Shown here piece after piece: positions 15,334 to 24,210 of a stretch of DNA of 48,812 nt. Below the pieces are notes generated by a model. It saw only the letters and a list, made by a program, of their open reading frames with translations, did not search any database and was not told the DNA's origin. The DNA is from Clostridiaceae bacterium (GTDB lineage: Bacteria > Bacillota > Clostridia > DSM-8532), in NCBI GenBank assembly GCA_012518025.1, contig JAAYTP010000056.1:1-48812 (forward strand), read 5' to 3'. Position 1 is the stretch's first letter, and every line of letters starts with the position of its first letter. A program made the position numbers and the translations under genes.

Positions 15334-16611
15334 ATGTTTTTTGATGTGGCTGAGGTTTACCTGAAGGCGGGTGACGGCGGCAATGGTACCGTTTCCTTCC
15401 GCAGGGAGAAATATATACCCAATGGTGGTCCCGACGGAGGGGACGGCGGAAACGGCGGCAATATCATATTCGAGGTTGATATGGGCTTAAGAACCCTCGT
15501 TGACTTCAGATATAAAAGGAAGTATGTGGCACAGAATGGTGAGAGGGGCGGCGGCAAGAATTGCAGTGGCCGTTCCGGTCAGGATCTTGTGGTTAGAGTG
15601 CCTCTGGGTACACTTGTAAAGGACAAGGAAACCGGCAGGATTCTTGCGGATCTGTCCAGGGAAGGTCAGGAAGAGATCATCGTTAGAGGTGGAAAGGGCG
15701 GATGGGGCAATCAGCATTTTGCCACTCCGACGCGTCAGGCACCCAATTTTGCCCGCAACGGCACACCCGGAGAGGAAAGAATGGTAGTACTGGAACTGAA
15801 ACTTCTGGCCGATGTTGGCCTGATTGGGTTTCCTAATGTTGGAAAATCAACGCTGCTGTCTGTGGTCTCGGCAGCAAGACCCAAGATTGCCGATTACCAT
15901 TTTACCACCCTTACTCCCAACCTCGGTGTTGTATCCCTGGGTGAGGGAGCCAGCTTTGTCATGGCAGACATACCCGGCCTCATTGAAGGAGCCCATGAGG
16001 GTGCAGGGTTAGGACACCAGTTTTTAAGGCATATTGAGCGCACACGGCTGCTCATCCATGTAGTTGATATTTCCGAGGCTGACGGGCGGGATGCCATAAG
16101 TGATGTTGACGTGATCAACCGTGAGCTTGAAAAATACAATCCGGAGCTTTCAAAAAGGCCCCAGATCATTGCCGCCAACAAGGTTGACGCATTAACCGAC
16201 ATGTCCAGGCTGGAGAGGTTCAAGTGTGAGATGGAGGGCAGGGGATACCGTGTTTTCGCCCTGTCAGCAGCTACAAAAAAAGGAGTGGATGAACTGATCA
16301 GGTATGCCTATGAAAGGCTTAAGGAAATACCTGAGGTCATCCTGTTTGATCCATCCTACAGGGAGGCCGTCGTCGAGGTTCAGGAAGAGGAGCCTCCCTT
16401 TACTGTCACAAGAGAAAATGACATCTTTGTTGTAGAGGGTCCATGGGTTCAGAAGATCCTGGGTTCGGTCAACCTAAATGACCGTGAATCTTTGCAATAC
16501 TTTCAACGTGCAGTTAAGAATATTGGCGTCATCGAAGAGCTGGAGAAAAAAGGCATCCAGGAAGGGAACACGGTCCGCATGGGAGAGATAGAATTTGATT
16601 ATATACCCTGA
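15334..16611 (+). CDS. obgE: GTPase ObgE/CgtA
   Basis: Essential ribosome-assembly GTPase, also linked to stress and sporulation initiation in Bacillus. The 425 residues show the three-domain Obg plan: a glycine-rich Obg fold (about 1-158; repeats such as GGDGGNGG), the G domain with P-loop GFPNVGKS (165-172), switch II DIPGLIEGA and NKVD, and a C-terminal OCT domain (about 345-425) typical of Gram-positives. GGGGAGGG lies before the ATG. In B. subtilis spo0B lies between rpmA and obg; here it is absent, as expected for Clostridia. Confidence 0.96.
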   Translation: MFFDVAEVYLKAGDGGNGTVSFRREKYIPNGGPDGGDGGNGGNIIFEVDMGLRTLVDFRYKRKYVAQNGERGGGKNCSGRSGQDLVVRVPLGTLVKDKETGRILADLSREGQEEIIVRGGKGGWGNQHFATPTRQAPNFARNGTPGEERMVVLELKLLADVGLIGFPNVGKSTLLSVVSAARPKIADYHFTTLTPNLGVVSLGEGASFVMADIPGLIEGAHEGAGLGHQFLRHIERTRLLIHVVDISEADGRDAISDVDVINRELEKYNPELSKRPQIIAANKVDALTDMSRLERFKCEMEGRGYRVFALSAATKKGVDELIRYAYERLKEIPEVILFDPSYREAVVEVQEEEPPFTVTRENDIFVVEGPWVQKILGSVNLNDRESLQYFQRAVKNIGVIEELEKKGIQEGNTVRMGEIEFDYIP

Positions 16612-16676
16612 TTAACCTAAGCCTGAGCATGCTTTGGAACGGTTATGATAAAAACACTTGATAAGGGGAAATAAAT

Positions 16677-16964
16677 TTGACGGGGAAACAAAGAAGTTAT
16701 TTAAGATCTCTTGCTAACAACATACCGGCAATTTTCCAGGTGGGAAAGAACGGTCTGGAGGCAAATAGCATACGGCAGTTCGATGAGGCTCTGGAGGCCA
16801 GGGAGTTGGTCAAGGCCAGTGTCATGCGAAACTCGCCGCTGACTGCCCGGGAGGCTGCCGATGCGCTTGCCGGGGAATTGGGAGCGGATGTGATACAGGT
16901 ATTGGGCAACCGCTTTGTATTGTACAGGGAATCGAAAAACAACAAGGTGATCCAGCTTCCGTGA
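16677..16964 (+). CDS. yhbY: YhbY-family (CRM domain) RNA-binding protein
   Basis: Single CRM-domain protein of 95 residues associated with pre-50S ribosomal particles. The family motif is seen in IFQVGKNGL near residue 20 and GNRFVLYR near residue 80. The start is TTG at 16677, supported by AAGGGGA at 16663-16669. It follows obgE by 65 bases and fits the ribosome-assembly theme of the cluster. Confidence 0.9.
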   Translation: MTGKQRSYLRSLANNIPAIFQVGKNGLEANSIRQFDEALEARELVKASVMRNSPLTAREAADALAGELGADVIQVLGNRFVLYRESKNNKVIQLP

Positions 16965-17022
16965 AGAGGATTATGGAGTGTCTTAGTTGGAATCTAGGTG
17001 AAGTATAGGGCTCATGGTGCTG

Positions 17023-17718
17023 TCAGGTTTCGCCGGTGAGCCGTGCATGCATGCAGATGTCTTCGAGGGGGCACCCCCTGCACTCCGGCAACTTGCGGCA
17101 ATGTTCCTTTGCGTTCCTGACTATCAGAGCATGATACTCCTTGTACATAAGGATGTCCTCTTCCAGATGACTCATGATTTTGTTTTGCAGTTCATGGTAG
17201 GTGACCTTGGCATCGCATAGTCCAAGCCTGGAAAAGAGTCTTTTGGTATAAGCATCGATAACAAACACCGGCTGATCGTAGGCGTAGAGCAGCATATCGT
17301 CGACTGTTTCAGGCCCGAGCCCCCATTGTGACAGAAATAGCTTCCGATCCGGGGGAGGGTTGCCTTGAAAAAACTGGGCAAAGGCTTTAAGCTTTTTGGC
17401 CTTCTGGTTGTAGTAACCGCTGGACCTGATATGGCCTGCAATTAACTCCTGTTCCATGACGGCAAGGGAATCGGGATTAAGAATGCCGGACTGGGCGAGA
17501 CTGGCAAGAGCCCTTTCAGCATTGCTCCAATTGGTGTTCTGGGTCAGGATTGCCCCTGCACATATCTCAAAGCGTTCCTGCCTGTTTAGCTCTTTTGTTG
17601 AGTTTTCGGGTTCATATCGGCATTTCAGGCCGTCCCGGCTTTCTCTGATCAATGGCCACCATCCCTGGGGACCATAGGACTCATAAAGCCTGTGATAAGC
17701 CTGGGTAAATCTGTACAT
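17023..17718 (-). CDS. HhH-GPD DNA glycosylase, endonuclease III superfamily (MagIII-like)
   Basis: Base-excision repair enzyme of 231 residues. The N-terminal helix region has AGAILTQNTNWSNAERA, the HhH motif is WGLGPETVDDML (about 132-143), the conserved Asp155 lies in FVIDAYTKR, and four cysteines (207, 213, 216, 222) form an iron-sulfur cluster site. The lyase Lys of true endonuclease III, expected just after the HhH glycines, is Glu137, which points to a monofunctional glycosylase. The pattern GxGPExxD...VVDxY resembles Helicobacter MagIII, a 3-methyladenine glycosylase; that substrate is an inference. GAGGAT precedes the ATG. It is convergent with yhbY and may be cotranscribed with the thioesterase gene 96 bases upstream. 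Confidence 0.85.
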   Translation of the reverse strand: MYRFTQAYHRLYESYGPQGWWPLIRESRDGLKCRYEPENSTKELNRQERFEICAGAILTQNTNWSNAERALASLAQSGILNPDSLAVMEQELIAGHIRSSGYYNQKAKKLKAFAQFFQGNPPPDRKLFLSQWGLGPETVDDMLLYAYDQPVFVIDAYTKRLFSRLGLCDAKVTYHELQNKIMSHLEEDILMYKEYHALIVRNAKEHCRKLPECRGCPLEDICMHARLTGET

Positions 17719-17814
17719 GTCTTATCCTCACGTATTTTTTTCGCCAAGGCACAAAAGGTAATCATCATTGGTGGATGTTTTGAAGGTATTACACCTCTCT
17801 TATAAATATAAGCG

Positions 17815-18579
17815 TCAGGATTCAGGGCGGGGCTGAATGGTAAGCTGGGCTTTGAAGGACTTAATGTTATTCTGATTGCATCCCTCAACATAGACAAGAC
17901 CTGTATCAGAAGCTGTCAAATCCTTATACAGGGTCAGTCTGTCACCGGGCAGAGCCTCATTCAGATAACTGATCTCCAAAGTTTTAATGCCATGCTGCCC
18001 GTGCTCTTCCAGGCTGAAACAATCCATGATGAAGTCAATGTATTTTGAATTGTTCAAATGCTCGTTAATATCAATATCACTGTAGCCAATAACCTTTTGA
18101 TAGGCAACTTCCGGTGTTCCGGAGGCTCTGAACCTGCCCAGCCTGCAATCAATGGCTCTGCTCCTGGGGTTGAAGGGATAATTGATGGGGATGGCTTCGG
18201 TTTTCTTCAGTTCCCTTGTCCCGATATCAAGAATGATCCAGGTGGATGCTGCGAGGGCAAGTATGTTGTCTGAGGAGTCACGAACCTTGAAATCCCTGTC
18301 AAATTCCAGCCTCTTGGGTAATTGGGGCCATGTCTCAATAATGATGTCCTCTCCCAGGTGAGGCATTCTGTTAATGTCCACCCTTATCCGCGTAAGTACC
18401 CAGGTAACACCGTAACCATTCATCAATCTATCTATACCTACACCAAGGTCTTCAGCGTGGAGGCTTGCAATGTCCTGGAAAAAATTGAACAGTGCGCTTA
18501 TTTTCAGCTTCTTCTGAAAGTCAACATCTCCCAGGCCAACATGATATTGCTTTTCATATACCGGAACAGGATCTGCCAT
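17815..18579 (-). CDS. Acyl-ACP thioesterase (FatA/FatB family)
   Basis: Soluble enzyme of 254 residues predicted to hydrolyse acyl-ACP and release free fatty acids. It has two hot-dog folds; the second carries SDIDINEHLNNSKYIDF (about 178-194), the conserved N-x-H-x-N-N active-site region, and the first carries the helix SALFNFFQDIASLHAEDLG. Such enzymes are common in Clostridia; acyl-chain preference cannot be read from sequence. The start has a strong GGAAGGGGAG site. A good promoter lies 40 bases upstream. Confidence 0.9.
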   Translation of the reverse strand: MADPVPVYEKQYHVGLGDVDFQKKLKISALFNFFQDIASLHAEDLGVGIDRLMNGYGVTWVLTRIRVDINRMPHLGEDIIIETWPQLPKRLEFDRDFKVRDSSDNILALAASTWIILDIGTRELKKTEAIPINYPFNPRSRAIDCRLGRFRASGTPEVAYQKVIGYSDIDINEHLNNSKYIDFIMDCFSLEEHGQHGIKTLEISYLNEALPGDRLTLYKDLTASDTGLVYVEGCNQNNIKSFKAQLTIQPRPES

Positions 18580-18617
18580 ATCAACTCCCCTTCCTACCTG
18601 TACTCAGTTTATTAAGA

Positions 18618-18646
18618 ATTCTACCATGTGAAACAATGTATGGCAA
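18618..18646 (-). promoter_or_regulatory. Sigma-A promoter for the thioesterase gene
   Basis: On the minus strand, TTGCCA (18641-18646) and TAGAAT (18618-18623) are separated by exactly 17 bases, each matching the consensus at five of six positions. The predicted transcript has a leader of about 30 bases. Confidence 0.65.
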
Positions 18647-18724
18647 ACAAATGGGGGTTTTTGGATGTTTGGTTATAGTCCGGCTGCCCATAATAAATGA
18701 AAAGAGAAATTGGAACGGTAAGCG

Positions 18725-18755
18725 ATGGCACACAGGACAGAGATACTGATATAAT
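18725..18755 (+). promoter_or_regulatory. Weak candidate promoter for the endonuclease IV-like gene
   Basis: A perfect TATAAT at 18750-18755 has only a weak ATGGCA 19 bases upstream. If it is used, translation cannot begin at the in-frame ATG at 18697, which supports the start at 18790. Confidence 0.3.
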
Positions 18756-18789
18756 GAAACATAGGAATTCATCAATGGTTGGAGAAAAG

Positions 18790-19650
18790 ATGATTTGGTT
18801 CGGACCGGCAGGCAACTCGAAAAGTTTCTATGAACAAGGTTATAAACATTCCTGGCAAATGCCGCAATGGCTGAGGGAGCAGGGGCTTAACGCCTATGAG
18901 TATCAGTGCAGCAAAGGTATTCTTCTCAAGGAAGAAACAGCGGCCCGGATTGGGGAGGAGTGCAGGGAGAACAATATCCGCCTGAGCATCCATGCCCCAT
19001 ACTATATTAATTTATCCAGCACCGAGAAAAAGAAGAGGGAGAGATCCATCGAATATATACTTGATACCCTTCGTATCGCAAAAGTTATGGGCGCCGAGCG
19101 CATCATCATGCATCCCGGGTATGTTTCAGGCCTAAGCAGGGATACTGCACTTGAGATCGCCAAAGACACTTTAATAAGCGCCCTTGCCGAAGTACGGGCT
19201 GAAAAGCTGGATCATATCACCATCTGCCCGGAAGTATTGGGAAAGCACAGTCAATTGGGGAACATCTTCGAGGTTGTTGAGCTCTGCAGCCTTGATGACA
19301 ACCTGATCCCATGCATCGATTTCGGACATGTTCATGCCCTTACCCGCGGTGGTTTAAAAACCAGGAAGGAATATATGGACATTTTGAAATTCGTGGGTCA
19401 GGAACTCGGTGAGGAACGGATGAGGGTTGTCCATATGCACTTCAGCCGGGTTGAGGTGGGAAAGGGAGGAGAGAAAAAGCATTGGACCCTTGCGGACACC
19501 CAGTATGGCCCGGAATTCACTCCGCTGGCCGAAGCCATCCTTGAACTGGGTATCGACCCCATCATCATAAGCGAGTCCAGGGATGTGATGACTGAGGATG
19601 CTCTCACACTTAAAAAGATGTATGAAGCTGCGGCCGATCAGAACCTATAA
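18790..19650 (+). CDS. Endonuclease IV-like TIM-barrel protein (divergent Nfo family)
   Basis: Predicted metal-dependent AP endonuclease of 286 residues. Barrel metal ligands typical of Nfo are recognisable: His in SIHAPY, His in IMHPGY, Glu in CPEVLG, Asp and His in DFGHVH, His in VHMHFS and Glu in ISESR. The segment where classical Nfo has D-R-H instead reads ADTQYGP, preceded by GGEKKHWTL, so one zinc ligand appears replaced. This matches a divergent branch rather than E. coli-type Nfo, and the activity is less certain than the fold. The ATG at 18790 has GGAG five bases upstream; an earlier ATG at 18697 would add 31 uncharacteristic residues. Monocistronic, divergent from the thioesterase. 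Confidence 0.78.
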   Translation: MIWFGPAGNSKSFYEQGYKHSWQMPQWLREQGLNAYEYQCSKGILLKEETAARIGEECRENNIRLSIHAPYYINLSSTEKKKRERSIEYILDTLRIAKVMGAERIIMHPGYVSGLSRDTALEIAKDTLISALAEVRAEKLDHITICPEVLGKHSQLGNIFEVVELCSLDDNLIPCIDFGHVHALTRGGLKTRKEYMDILKFVGQELGEERMRVVHMHFSRVEVGKGGEKKHWTLADTQYGPEFTPLAEAILELGIDPIIISESRDVMTEDALTLKKMYEAAADQNL

Positions 19651-19689
19651 ATTTCGTGACCATACAGCCATTAAGCATGACTCTAAATA

Positions 19690-19728
19690 AGAACTGACCC
19701 TGTTGTTTCATAACAAAAGAACTGTCCC
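19690..19728. repeat. Short direct repeat in convergent gap
   Basis: AGAACTGACCC (19690-19700) and AGAACTGTCCC (19718-19728) are 28 bases apart, with TGTT/AACA arms between them. On the other strand this reads GGGACAGTTCTT, a motif often seen at the edges of small transposon-like elements in Firmicutes. It may be a remnant; no transposase is present. Confidence 0.3.
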
Positions 19729-19732
19729 GGAG

Positions 19733-20677
19733 TTACATAATGAAAAACCGTGCCAGCAGGACGCTTAGAATCAGTGGCACCATCACAAGAATAAGGTTGT
19801 TCACCGCATATTTGAATGTGTCCTTTTTGGTCTGTATCCTGCTGAAAGCCCGAAGGTTCCGGAATACCCAGGGGGAAGGAACGAGGACTGCCAGAGACAG
19901 GACGGGCAGGTATCCCAGCAGGATGCCAAGAAGGATATCGAGATAGCACAGGATGTAGAGCATATCAAAAATGATGAGGGCTCGCTTTTTCCCAATATAT
20001 ATGGGAAGGGTATAGCGCCTGTTGGCCATGTCATCCTCAATATCGCAAATATTATTAGCCAACATGATCCCGGCAATGAGAAGTGTTGTGGGGACTAGAG
20101 CTACAGTAGCGGGAATCATCACCTTCCAGTTGATGAGAACTGAGATAAATTCATTTTCTACGGCCAAAAGGATGGGCTTTTGATTGAAAAGAGAAATATA
20201 GATAGCGATAAAGGGCAGGACATATCCCATGAAAAACCCTGAAAAAATTTCACCCAGCGGAGTTCTGGATATGGGAAGAGGCCCGCCGGAGTACAGGATG
20301 CCTATGAGAAAACAGGCCATCCCCAGGAACAGCACAATGGCATCAGTGTTTAAGAAAAGAAGAAGTCCAAAAATTACGGCGACAAAAAAGAGAAGGGCCA
20401 TGATCAGGATGACTTTTTTCTCACTCATGCCGTAGCGCACAATGGCATTATGCATTTCATAATTATAGCCATGCCTTTTTCTTGCCCGTTTCCAGTCCAG
20501 ATAATTATTCAGGGCTGTGGCAAACATATCGAAGGCGAGCATGGAGACAAAGAAAAACAAAATAAGATCTGACCTCAGGCTACCAAAATAATATCCCGTA
20601 TAAACAATACTCCATATAAAGGGAGTTACACTGGCGATTTTTGTCTGTATCTCAACCAGCTTTAAAAATGCCTTCAT
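19733..20677 (-). CDS. UbiA-family prenyltransferase
   Basis: Integral membrane prenyltransferase of 314 residues with about eight or nine hydrophobic segments. The first Asp-rich region is NNYLDWKRARKRHG (about 57-70) and the second is NNICDIEDD (about 200-208), which bind magnesium-diphosphate of the isoprenoid donor. MenA-like enzymes prenylate dihydroxynaphthoate in menaquinone synthesis, but no menaquinone gene lies here, so the acceptor is unknown. The start at 20677 has GGGGAGG upstream; the longer frame from 20719 lacks a site. Convergent with the endonuclease IV-like gene. Confidence 0.85.
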   Translation of the reverse strand: MKAFLKLVEIQTKIASVTPFIWSIVYTGYYFGSLRSDLILFFFVSMLAFDMFATALNNYLDWKRARKRHGYNYEMHNAIVRYGMSEKKVILIMALLFFVAVIFGLLLFLNTDAIVLFLGMACFLIGILYSGGPLPISRTPLGEIFSGFFMGYVLPFIAIYISLFNQKPILLAVENEFISVLINWKVMIPATVALVPTTLLIAGIMLANNICDIEDDMANRRYTLPIYIGKKRALIIFDMLYILCYLDILLGILLGYLPVLSLAVLVPSPWVFRNLRAFSRIQTKKDTFKYAVNNLILVMVPLILSVLLARFFIM

Positions 20678-20905
20678 TGCAAGCCTCCCCAAGTTCAGGA
20701 TTCCGGTAAGAAGTACCATTACTCATTATATCATTTCCAATCATCCTGAAAACCAACAGTTCTTCCGCCGGATTCTGATAGAAGCATGCCGGGGATCGGC
20801 TCTGGTATCGGGTTAGTCATATTTTGCACGTCTTCCTTGCCCGCAAAAAACAAATAATATAAAATGATGGAGTAATAATGCTTTTTAGAGCAAGGGGGTT
20901 CTTAC

Positions 20906-21373
20906 ATGCTTAGAATAAAAGTGATAAACGGACCCAATCTGAATCTTCTGGGAACCCGGGAACCACAGGTTTATGGAGACATGACCCTGGAGAGCATAGA
21001 AAACAGACTAAAACGCGAGGCTGAGGAATACGGCGTGGAGATTGATTTTTTTCAATCCAATCATGAAGGGGCTCTCATAGACTGTATCCACGAGGCTGCA
21101 AGGGCAGGATGCAGCGGTCTGATTCTAAATCCCGGAGCTTATACCCACTACAGCTATGCCATCAGGGATGCCATTGCTGCGGTGGGAATGCCCACAGTGG
21201 AGGTTCATCTGTCCAATGTCCATTCCAGGGAGGAATTCCGAGCTAGATCTGTCATAGCACCCGTATGCATGGGACAGATAAGCGGGTTGGGAGCGGATTC
21301 CTATTCGGCAGCCCTTTTTGCTCTGGTAAAGAAACTGGAAGGGGCCAAACCTGCACCCAGCCATCGGGACTGA
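20906..21373 (+). CDS. aroQ: Type II 3-dehydroquinate dehydratase
   Basis: Catalyses the third step of the shikimate pathway. The 155-residue chain shows the dodecameric type II signature [17 protein letters not shown], with catalytic Arg18 and Tyr23, [10 protein letters not shown] near residue 76-85 and VEVHLSN with the catalytic His near 100. It begins a three-gene run aroQ - M24 peptidase - efp that matches yqhS-yqhT-efp in B. subtilis. An A/T-rich segment (TATAAA at 20858-20863) lies upstream but its promoter is unclear. Confidence 0.96.
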   Translation: MLRIKVINGPNLNLLGTREPQVYGDMTLESIENRLKREAEEYGVEIDFFQSNHEGALIDCIHEAARAGCSGLILNPGAYTHYSYAIRDAIAAVGMPTVEVHLSNVHSREEFRARSVIAPVCMGQISGLGADSYSAALFALVKKLEGAKPAPSHRD

Positions 21374-21415
21374 CCTCCGAGCCTGAAGGCTTAAGAATCA
21401 GAAAGAAGGTATCTC

Positions 21416-22489
21416 ATGAATGAAAGAATAAACAGAATCAGAAATATTATGTCGGAAAAATCCCTGGACGGCCTGATTGTTACAGGGCGTGCAAACACCT
21501 TTTATCTTTCAGGCTTTACCGGATCCACCTCCTACCTTCTCATCGGCAGGGAGAAAGCCTGGATTGTTGTTGATTTCAGGTACACCATTCAGGCAGGGGA
21601 GCAGGTATTTGAGGGTATTGAGGTTGTGGAGCACACCGAAAGCTTCCTGACTACCCTGAACAGGATTATAGCCGATGAAGGCATGGATTCCATAGGGTTT
21701 GAGGGGAATAATCTCAGTTACTCGGAATATGAACGTTTTAAGACCAAGCTGCTCCATGCCCGAAGGCTTGAGAGCCTAGGAGATGCTATCGACCTTCTGA
21801 GGATCAGGAAGGATGAGGTGGAGATAGAAGCCATAGCCCAGGCTGTTAAGCTGGGGGATCAGGTTTTTGACCAGGTTCTGAAGGTTATCAGACCCGGGAT
21901 TAAAGAGATGGAACTTGCAGCTGAGATTGAATACCAGATGAGAAAGCTAGGTGCCTCCGGTCCGTCCTTTGCTACCATAGTGGCTTCCGGAGAGCGCTCA
22001 GCCATGTGTCATGGGGCAGCGTCCGAGAGGAAGATTAAGCCGGGAGACGCTCTGATTATGGATTTTGGCGTTATTTACCGCAATTATTGTTCTGATATGA
22101 CGAGAACAATATTTGTAGGGGATCCGGGCGAAGAAATGAAGAAGATATACCGGATTGTTTCTGAGGCTCAGCTGGCTGCACTGGAATGCCTGCATTCAGG
22201 CATGAAGGCTCGGGATGCAGACAGGGTTGCAAGGGACATCATAACCCTGGAAGGCTATGGTGATAATTTTGGACATAGCCTGGGCCACGGAGTGGGTATT
22301 GAGATACATGAGGAACCCAGGTTATCTGTGAAATCAGAGGATACACTTCTGGACGGCATGGTTTTCTCGGTGGAACCGGGAATCTACGTTGAAGGTCTTG
22401 GCGGAGTGCGCATCGAGGATATGGTGGTATTGGAAGACGGAAAACCTCGAAATCTGACGGGAAGTACCAAAGAGATGATAGTACTGTAA
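21416..22489 (+). CDS. M24-family aminopeptidase (Xaa-Pro dipeptidase/aminopeptidase, YqhT-like)
   Basis: Cytoplasmic dinuclear metallopeptidase of 357 residues. An N-terminal creatinase-like domain (about 1-130) precedes the pita-bread catalytic domain. All five metal ligands are visible: Asp216, Asp227, His291, Glu320 and Glu334. Such enzymes release N-terminal residues before proline. Located between aroQ and efp, as in Bacillus; since EF-P helps ribosomes through polyproline, the pairing of a proline peptidase with efp is notable but not proof of joint function. Confidence 0.93.
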   Translation: MNERINRIRNIMSEKSLDGLIVTGRANTFYLSGFTGSTSYLLIGREKAWIVVDFRYTIQAGEQVFEGIEVVEHTESFLTTLNRIIADEGMDSIGFEGNNLSYSEYERFKTKLLHARRLESLGDAIDLLRIRKDEVEIEAIAQAVKLGDQVFDQVLKVIRPGIKEMELAAEIEYQMRKLGASGPSFATIVASGERSAMCHGAASERKIKPGDALIMDFGVIYRNYCSDMTRTIFVGDPGEEMKKIYRIVSEAQLAALECLHSGMKARDADRVARDIITLEGYGDNFGHSLGHGVGIEIHEEPRLSVKSEDTLLDGMVFSVEPGIYVEGLGGVRIEDMVVLEDGKPRNLTGSTKEMIVL

Positions 22490-22557
22490 TAAGGCTTGCA
22501 TATCCCATATTTTTGATTTAATATAAAATGGAAAGTTGAGAGAGGAAGGTTTCAGAC

Positions 22558-23115
22558 ATGATAGTTGCAGGTGATTTTAAAAACGGCGCTACATTTGAGA
22601 TGGACGGACAGGTCTGGCAGGTGGTTGAGTTCCAGCATGTTAAGCCTGGAAAGGGTGCCGCCTTTGTAAGAACCAAGATTAGAAACGTTATTTCAGGCGG
22701 TGTGATAGAGCGTTCATTCAGCCCTACCGATAAATTTGAGCGGGCTCACATAGACAGACGTGATATGGAGTATCTCTATAATGACGGGGATCTGGCATAT
22801 TTTATGGATGTTGAAACCTATGAGCAGTTACCCCTGAACCTCTCCCAGGTAAGCGATGCGCTTACATTTGTGAAGGAGAACATGGTTTGCAAGATTCTCT
22901 CATACAAAGGAAATGTATTTGGTATAGAGCCACCCATGTTTGTTGAATTGGAAGTTACCCATACCGAGCCCGGATTCAAGGGAGATACAGCCACCGGAGC
23001 CAACAAGCCGGCTACTGTTGAGACGGGGGCTCAGGTGAAGGTACCCTTGTTCGTGAATACAGGTGACAAGATAAAGATTGATACGCGAACCGGAGAATAT
23101 CTGGAGCGTGTCTGA
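22558..23115 (+). CDS. efp: Elongation factor P
   Basis: Translation factor of 185 residues that rescues ribosomes stalled at polyproline. It has the three beta-barrel domains, with the tip residue Lys32 in KPGKGAAF, and the C-terminal [11 protein letters not shown] signature. Lys32 lacks an obvious neighbouring modification gene here. GGAAGG precedes the ATG. A terminator follows closely. Confidence 0.97.
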   Translation: MIVAGDFKNGATFEMDGQVWQVVEFQHVKPGKGAAFVRTKIRNVISGGVIERSFSPTDKFERAHIDRRDMEYLYNDGDLAYFMDVETYEQLPLNLSQVSDALTFVKENMVCKILSYKGNVFGIEPPMFVELEVTHTEPGFKGDTATGANKPATVETGAQVKVPLFVNTGDKIKIDTRTGEYLERV

Positions 23116-23133
23116 CAGAACAGAATTCGAAAG

Positions 23134-23156
23134 GAGAGCCAAGGGCTCTCTTTTTT
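23134..23156 (+). terminator. Intrinsic terminator after efp
   Basis: A 7-base-pair stem, GAGAGCC with GGCTCTC and loop AAG (23134-23150), is followed by six T. It ends the aroQ-efp transcript just before the spoVT promoter region. Confidence 0.85.
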
Positions 23157-23163
23157 CATGCCT

Positions 23164-23192
23164 GCATAAAATAAGGAATTCCTCCAATACTA
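23164..23192 (+). promoter_or_regulatory. Sigma-G-like promoter of spoVT
   Basis: GCATA (23164-23168), a 17-base spacer and AATACTA (23186-23192) resemble the forespore sigma-G consensus GHATR/CATWMTA, missing one -10 base. It sits between the efp terminator and spoVT, whose Bacillus counterpart is sigma-G dependent. Confidence 0.5.
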
Positions 23193-23237
23193 TGAATGTT
23201 GATATTTTGACAGCTTGCATGAAAGGAGGCAAAAATT

Positions 23238-23792
23238 TTGAAAGCAACCGGCATTGTAAGGAGAATAGACGATCTGGGCCGGGTAGTCATACCAAAAGAG
23301 ATCAGACGTACCCTGAGAATCAGAGAAGGAGATCCGCTGGAAATCTACACCGACCGGGAGGGAGAAGTCATACTCAAAAAGTACTCGCCCATAGGTGAAC
23401 TGGGTGATTTTGCCGAAGCCTATGCGGAATCCCTTCATAATACAAGTGGTCATATTATTGCAGTTGCTGACCGTGACTCCATCATAGCCGTATCTGGAGG
23501 TTCAAGAAAGGACTTGCTTGAAAAACAGCTGAGTCCGGATATTGAAAAGATCATTGAAAACAGGGACACCTTTGTGGCAGATTCTGCCGACAGCACAAAG
23601 GTGCCAGTGATTACCGACGAAAAAGGAAATGCAAAATACACCTGCCAGGTTATTACTCCCATCATCTCTGAGGGGGATGCCATAGGTGCTGTTTTGATGC
23701 TTTCAATGGATCCCAAGGTGAAAATGGGCGAGGTAGAGACAAAGCTTGTCCAGTCGGCCGCAAACTTCCTTGGGCGCCATTTGGAGCAATAA
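23238..23792 (+). CDS. spoVT: Stage V sporulation protein T, AbrB/GAF transcription factor
   Basis: Forespore transcription factor of 184 residues that modulates sigma-G-dependent genes. Residues 1 to about 50 form an AbrB swapped-hairpin DNA-binding domain (GIVRRIDDLGRVVIPKEIRR), and about 55-180 form a GAF-like ligand domain. The start is TTG at 23238 with AAAGGAGG eight bases upstream. It is a single-gene unit flanked by terminators. In B. subtilis spoVT lies beside mfd; here it lies about 12 kb from mfd, next to efp. Confidence 0.95.
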   Translation: MKATGIVRRIDDLGRVVIPKEIRRTLRIREGDPLEIYTDREGEVILKKYSPIGELGDFAEAYAESLHNTSGHIIAVADRDSIIAVSGGSRKDLLEKQLSPDIEKIIENRDTFVADSADSTKVPVITDEKGNAKYTCQVITPIISEGDAIGAVLMLSMDPKVKMGEVETKLVQSAANFLGRHLEQ

Positions 23793-23890
23793 CTATATTG
23801 AGTTGAAAGACCATATACAGCAACGGACCGCTAAACAATGCAGCAAATAAATAGAGCAAATCAAACCCCCACCTTATAAAATATAGTAAT

Positions 23891-23923
23891 AAAGGAGCTG
23901 TCATAGGACAGCTCCTTTGTTTT
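23891..23923 (+). terminator. Intrinsic terminator after spoVT
   Basis: A perfect 12-base-pair stem, AAAGGAGCTGTC with its complement and a four-base loop (23891-23918), is followed by GTTTT. It isolates spoVT from pcrA. Confidence 0.9.
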
Positions 23924-24131
23924 ACCGAAAACCATTTAACCGTAGCATAGTGTCAAAAGCCACATTTTATCAGCAGGAAGCAAGGAGTATGTCCATTTTG
24001 CTATTCTTGCCGGATTGCCTCAAGAAGGGCTGTATTTGGGAACAATGTGGTCTTTATTAATGGGTGACCGGATGTTATACTTGAATGACCAAAGACGCCA
24101 CCGAAAAGCCGTGCCATTTCCGAACAGGTGT

Positions 24132-24160
24132 TTGATTTGGAAGGGCGTTTTATATATAAT
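24132..24160 (+). promoter_or_regulatory. Sigma-A promoter of pcrA
   Basis: TTGATT (24132-24137), a 17-base spacer and a perfect TATAAT (24155-24160) lie 50 bases before the pcrA start. Confidence 0.6.
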
Positions 24161-24210
24161 ATCGGTTAGGGGTGTTCATCCAATCAACATAAACACGGAG
24201 GTAACTAACC

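Larger units (their letters stand above)
23793..24210. other. Intergenic region between spoVT and pcrA
   Basis: This 418-base gap contains the spoVT terminator (23891-23923) and the pcrA promoter (24132-24160). A 72-codon open frame at 24015-24233 has no ribosome binding site and overlaps pcrA out of frame, so it is not called. No structured RNA was recognised in the middle part. Confidence 0.5.
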
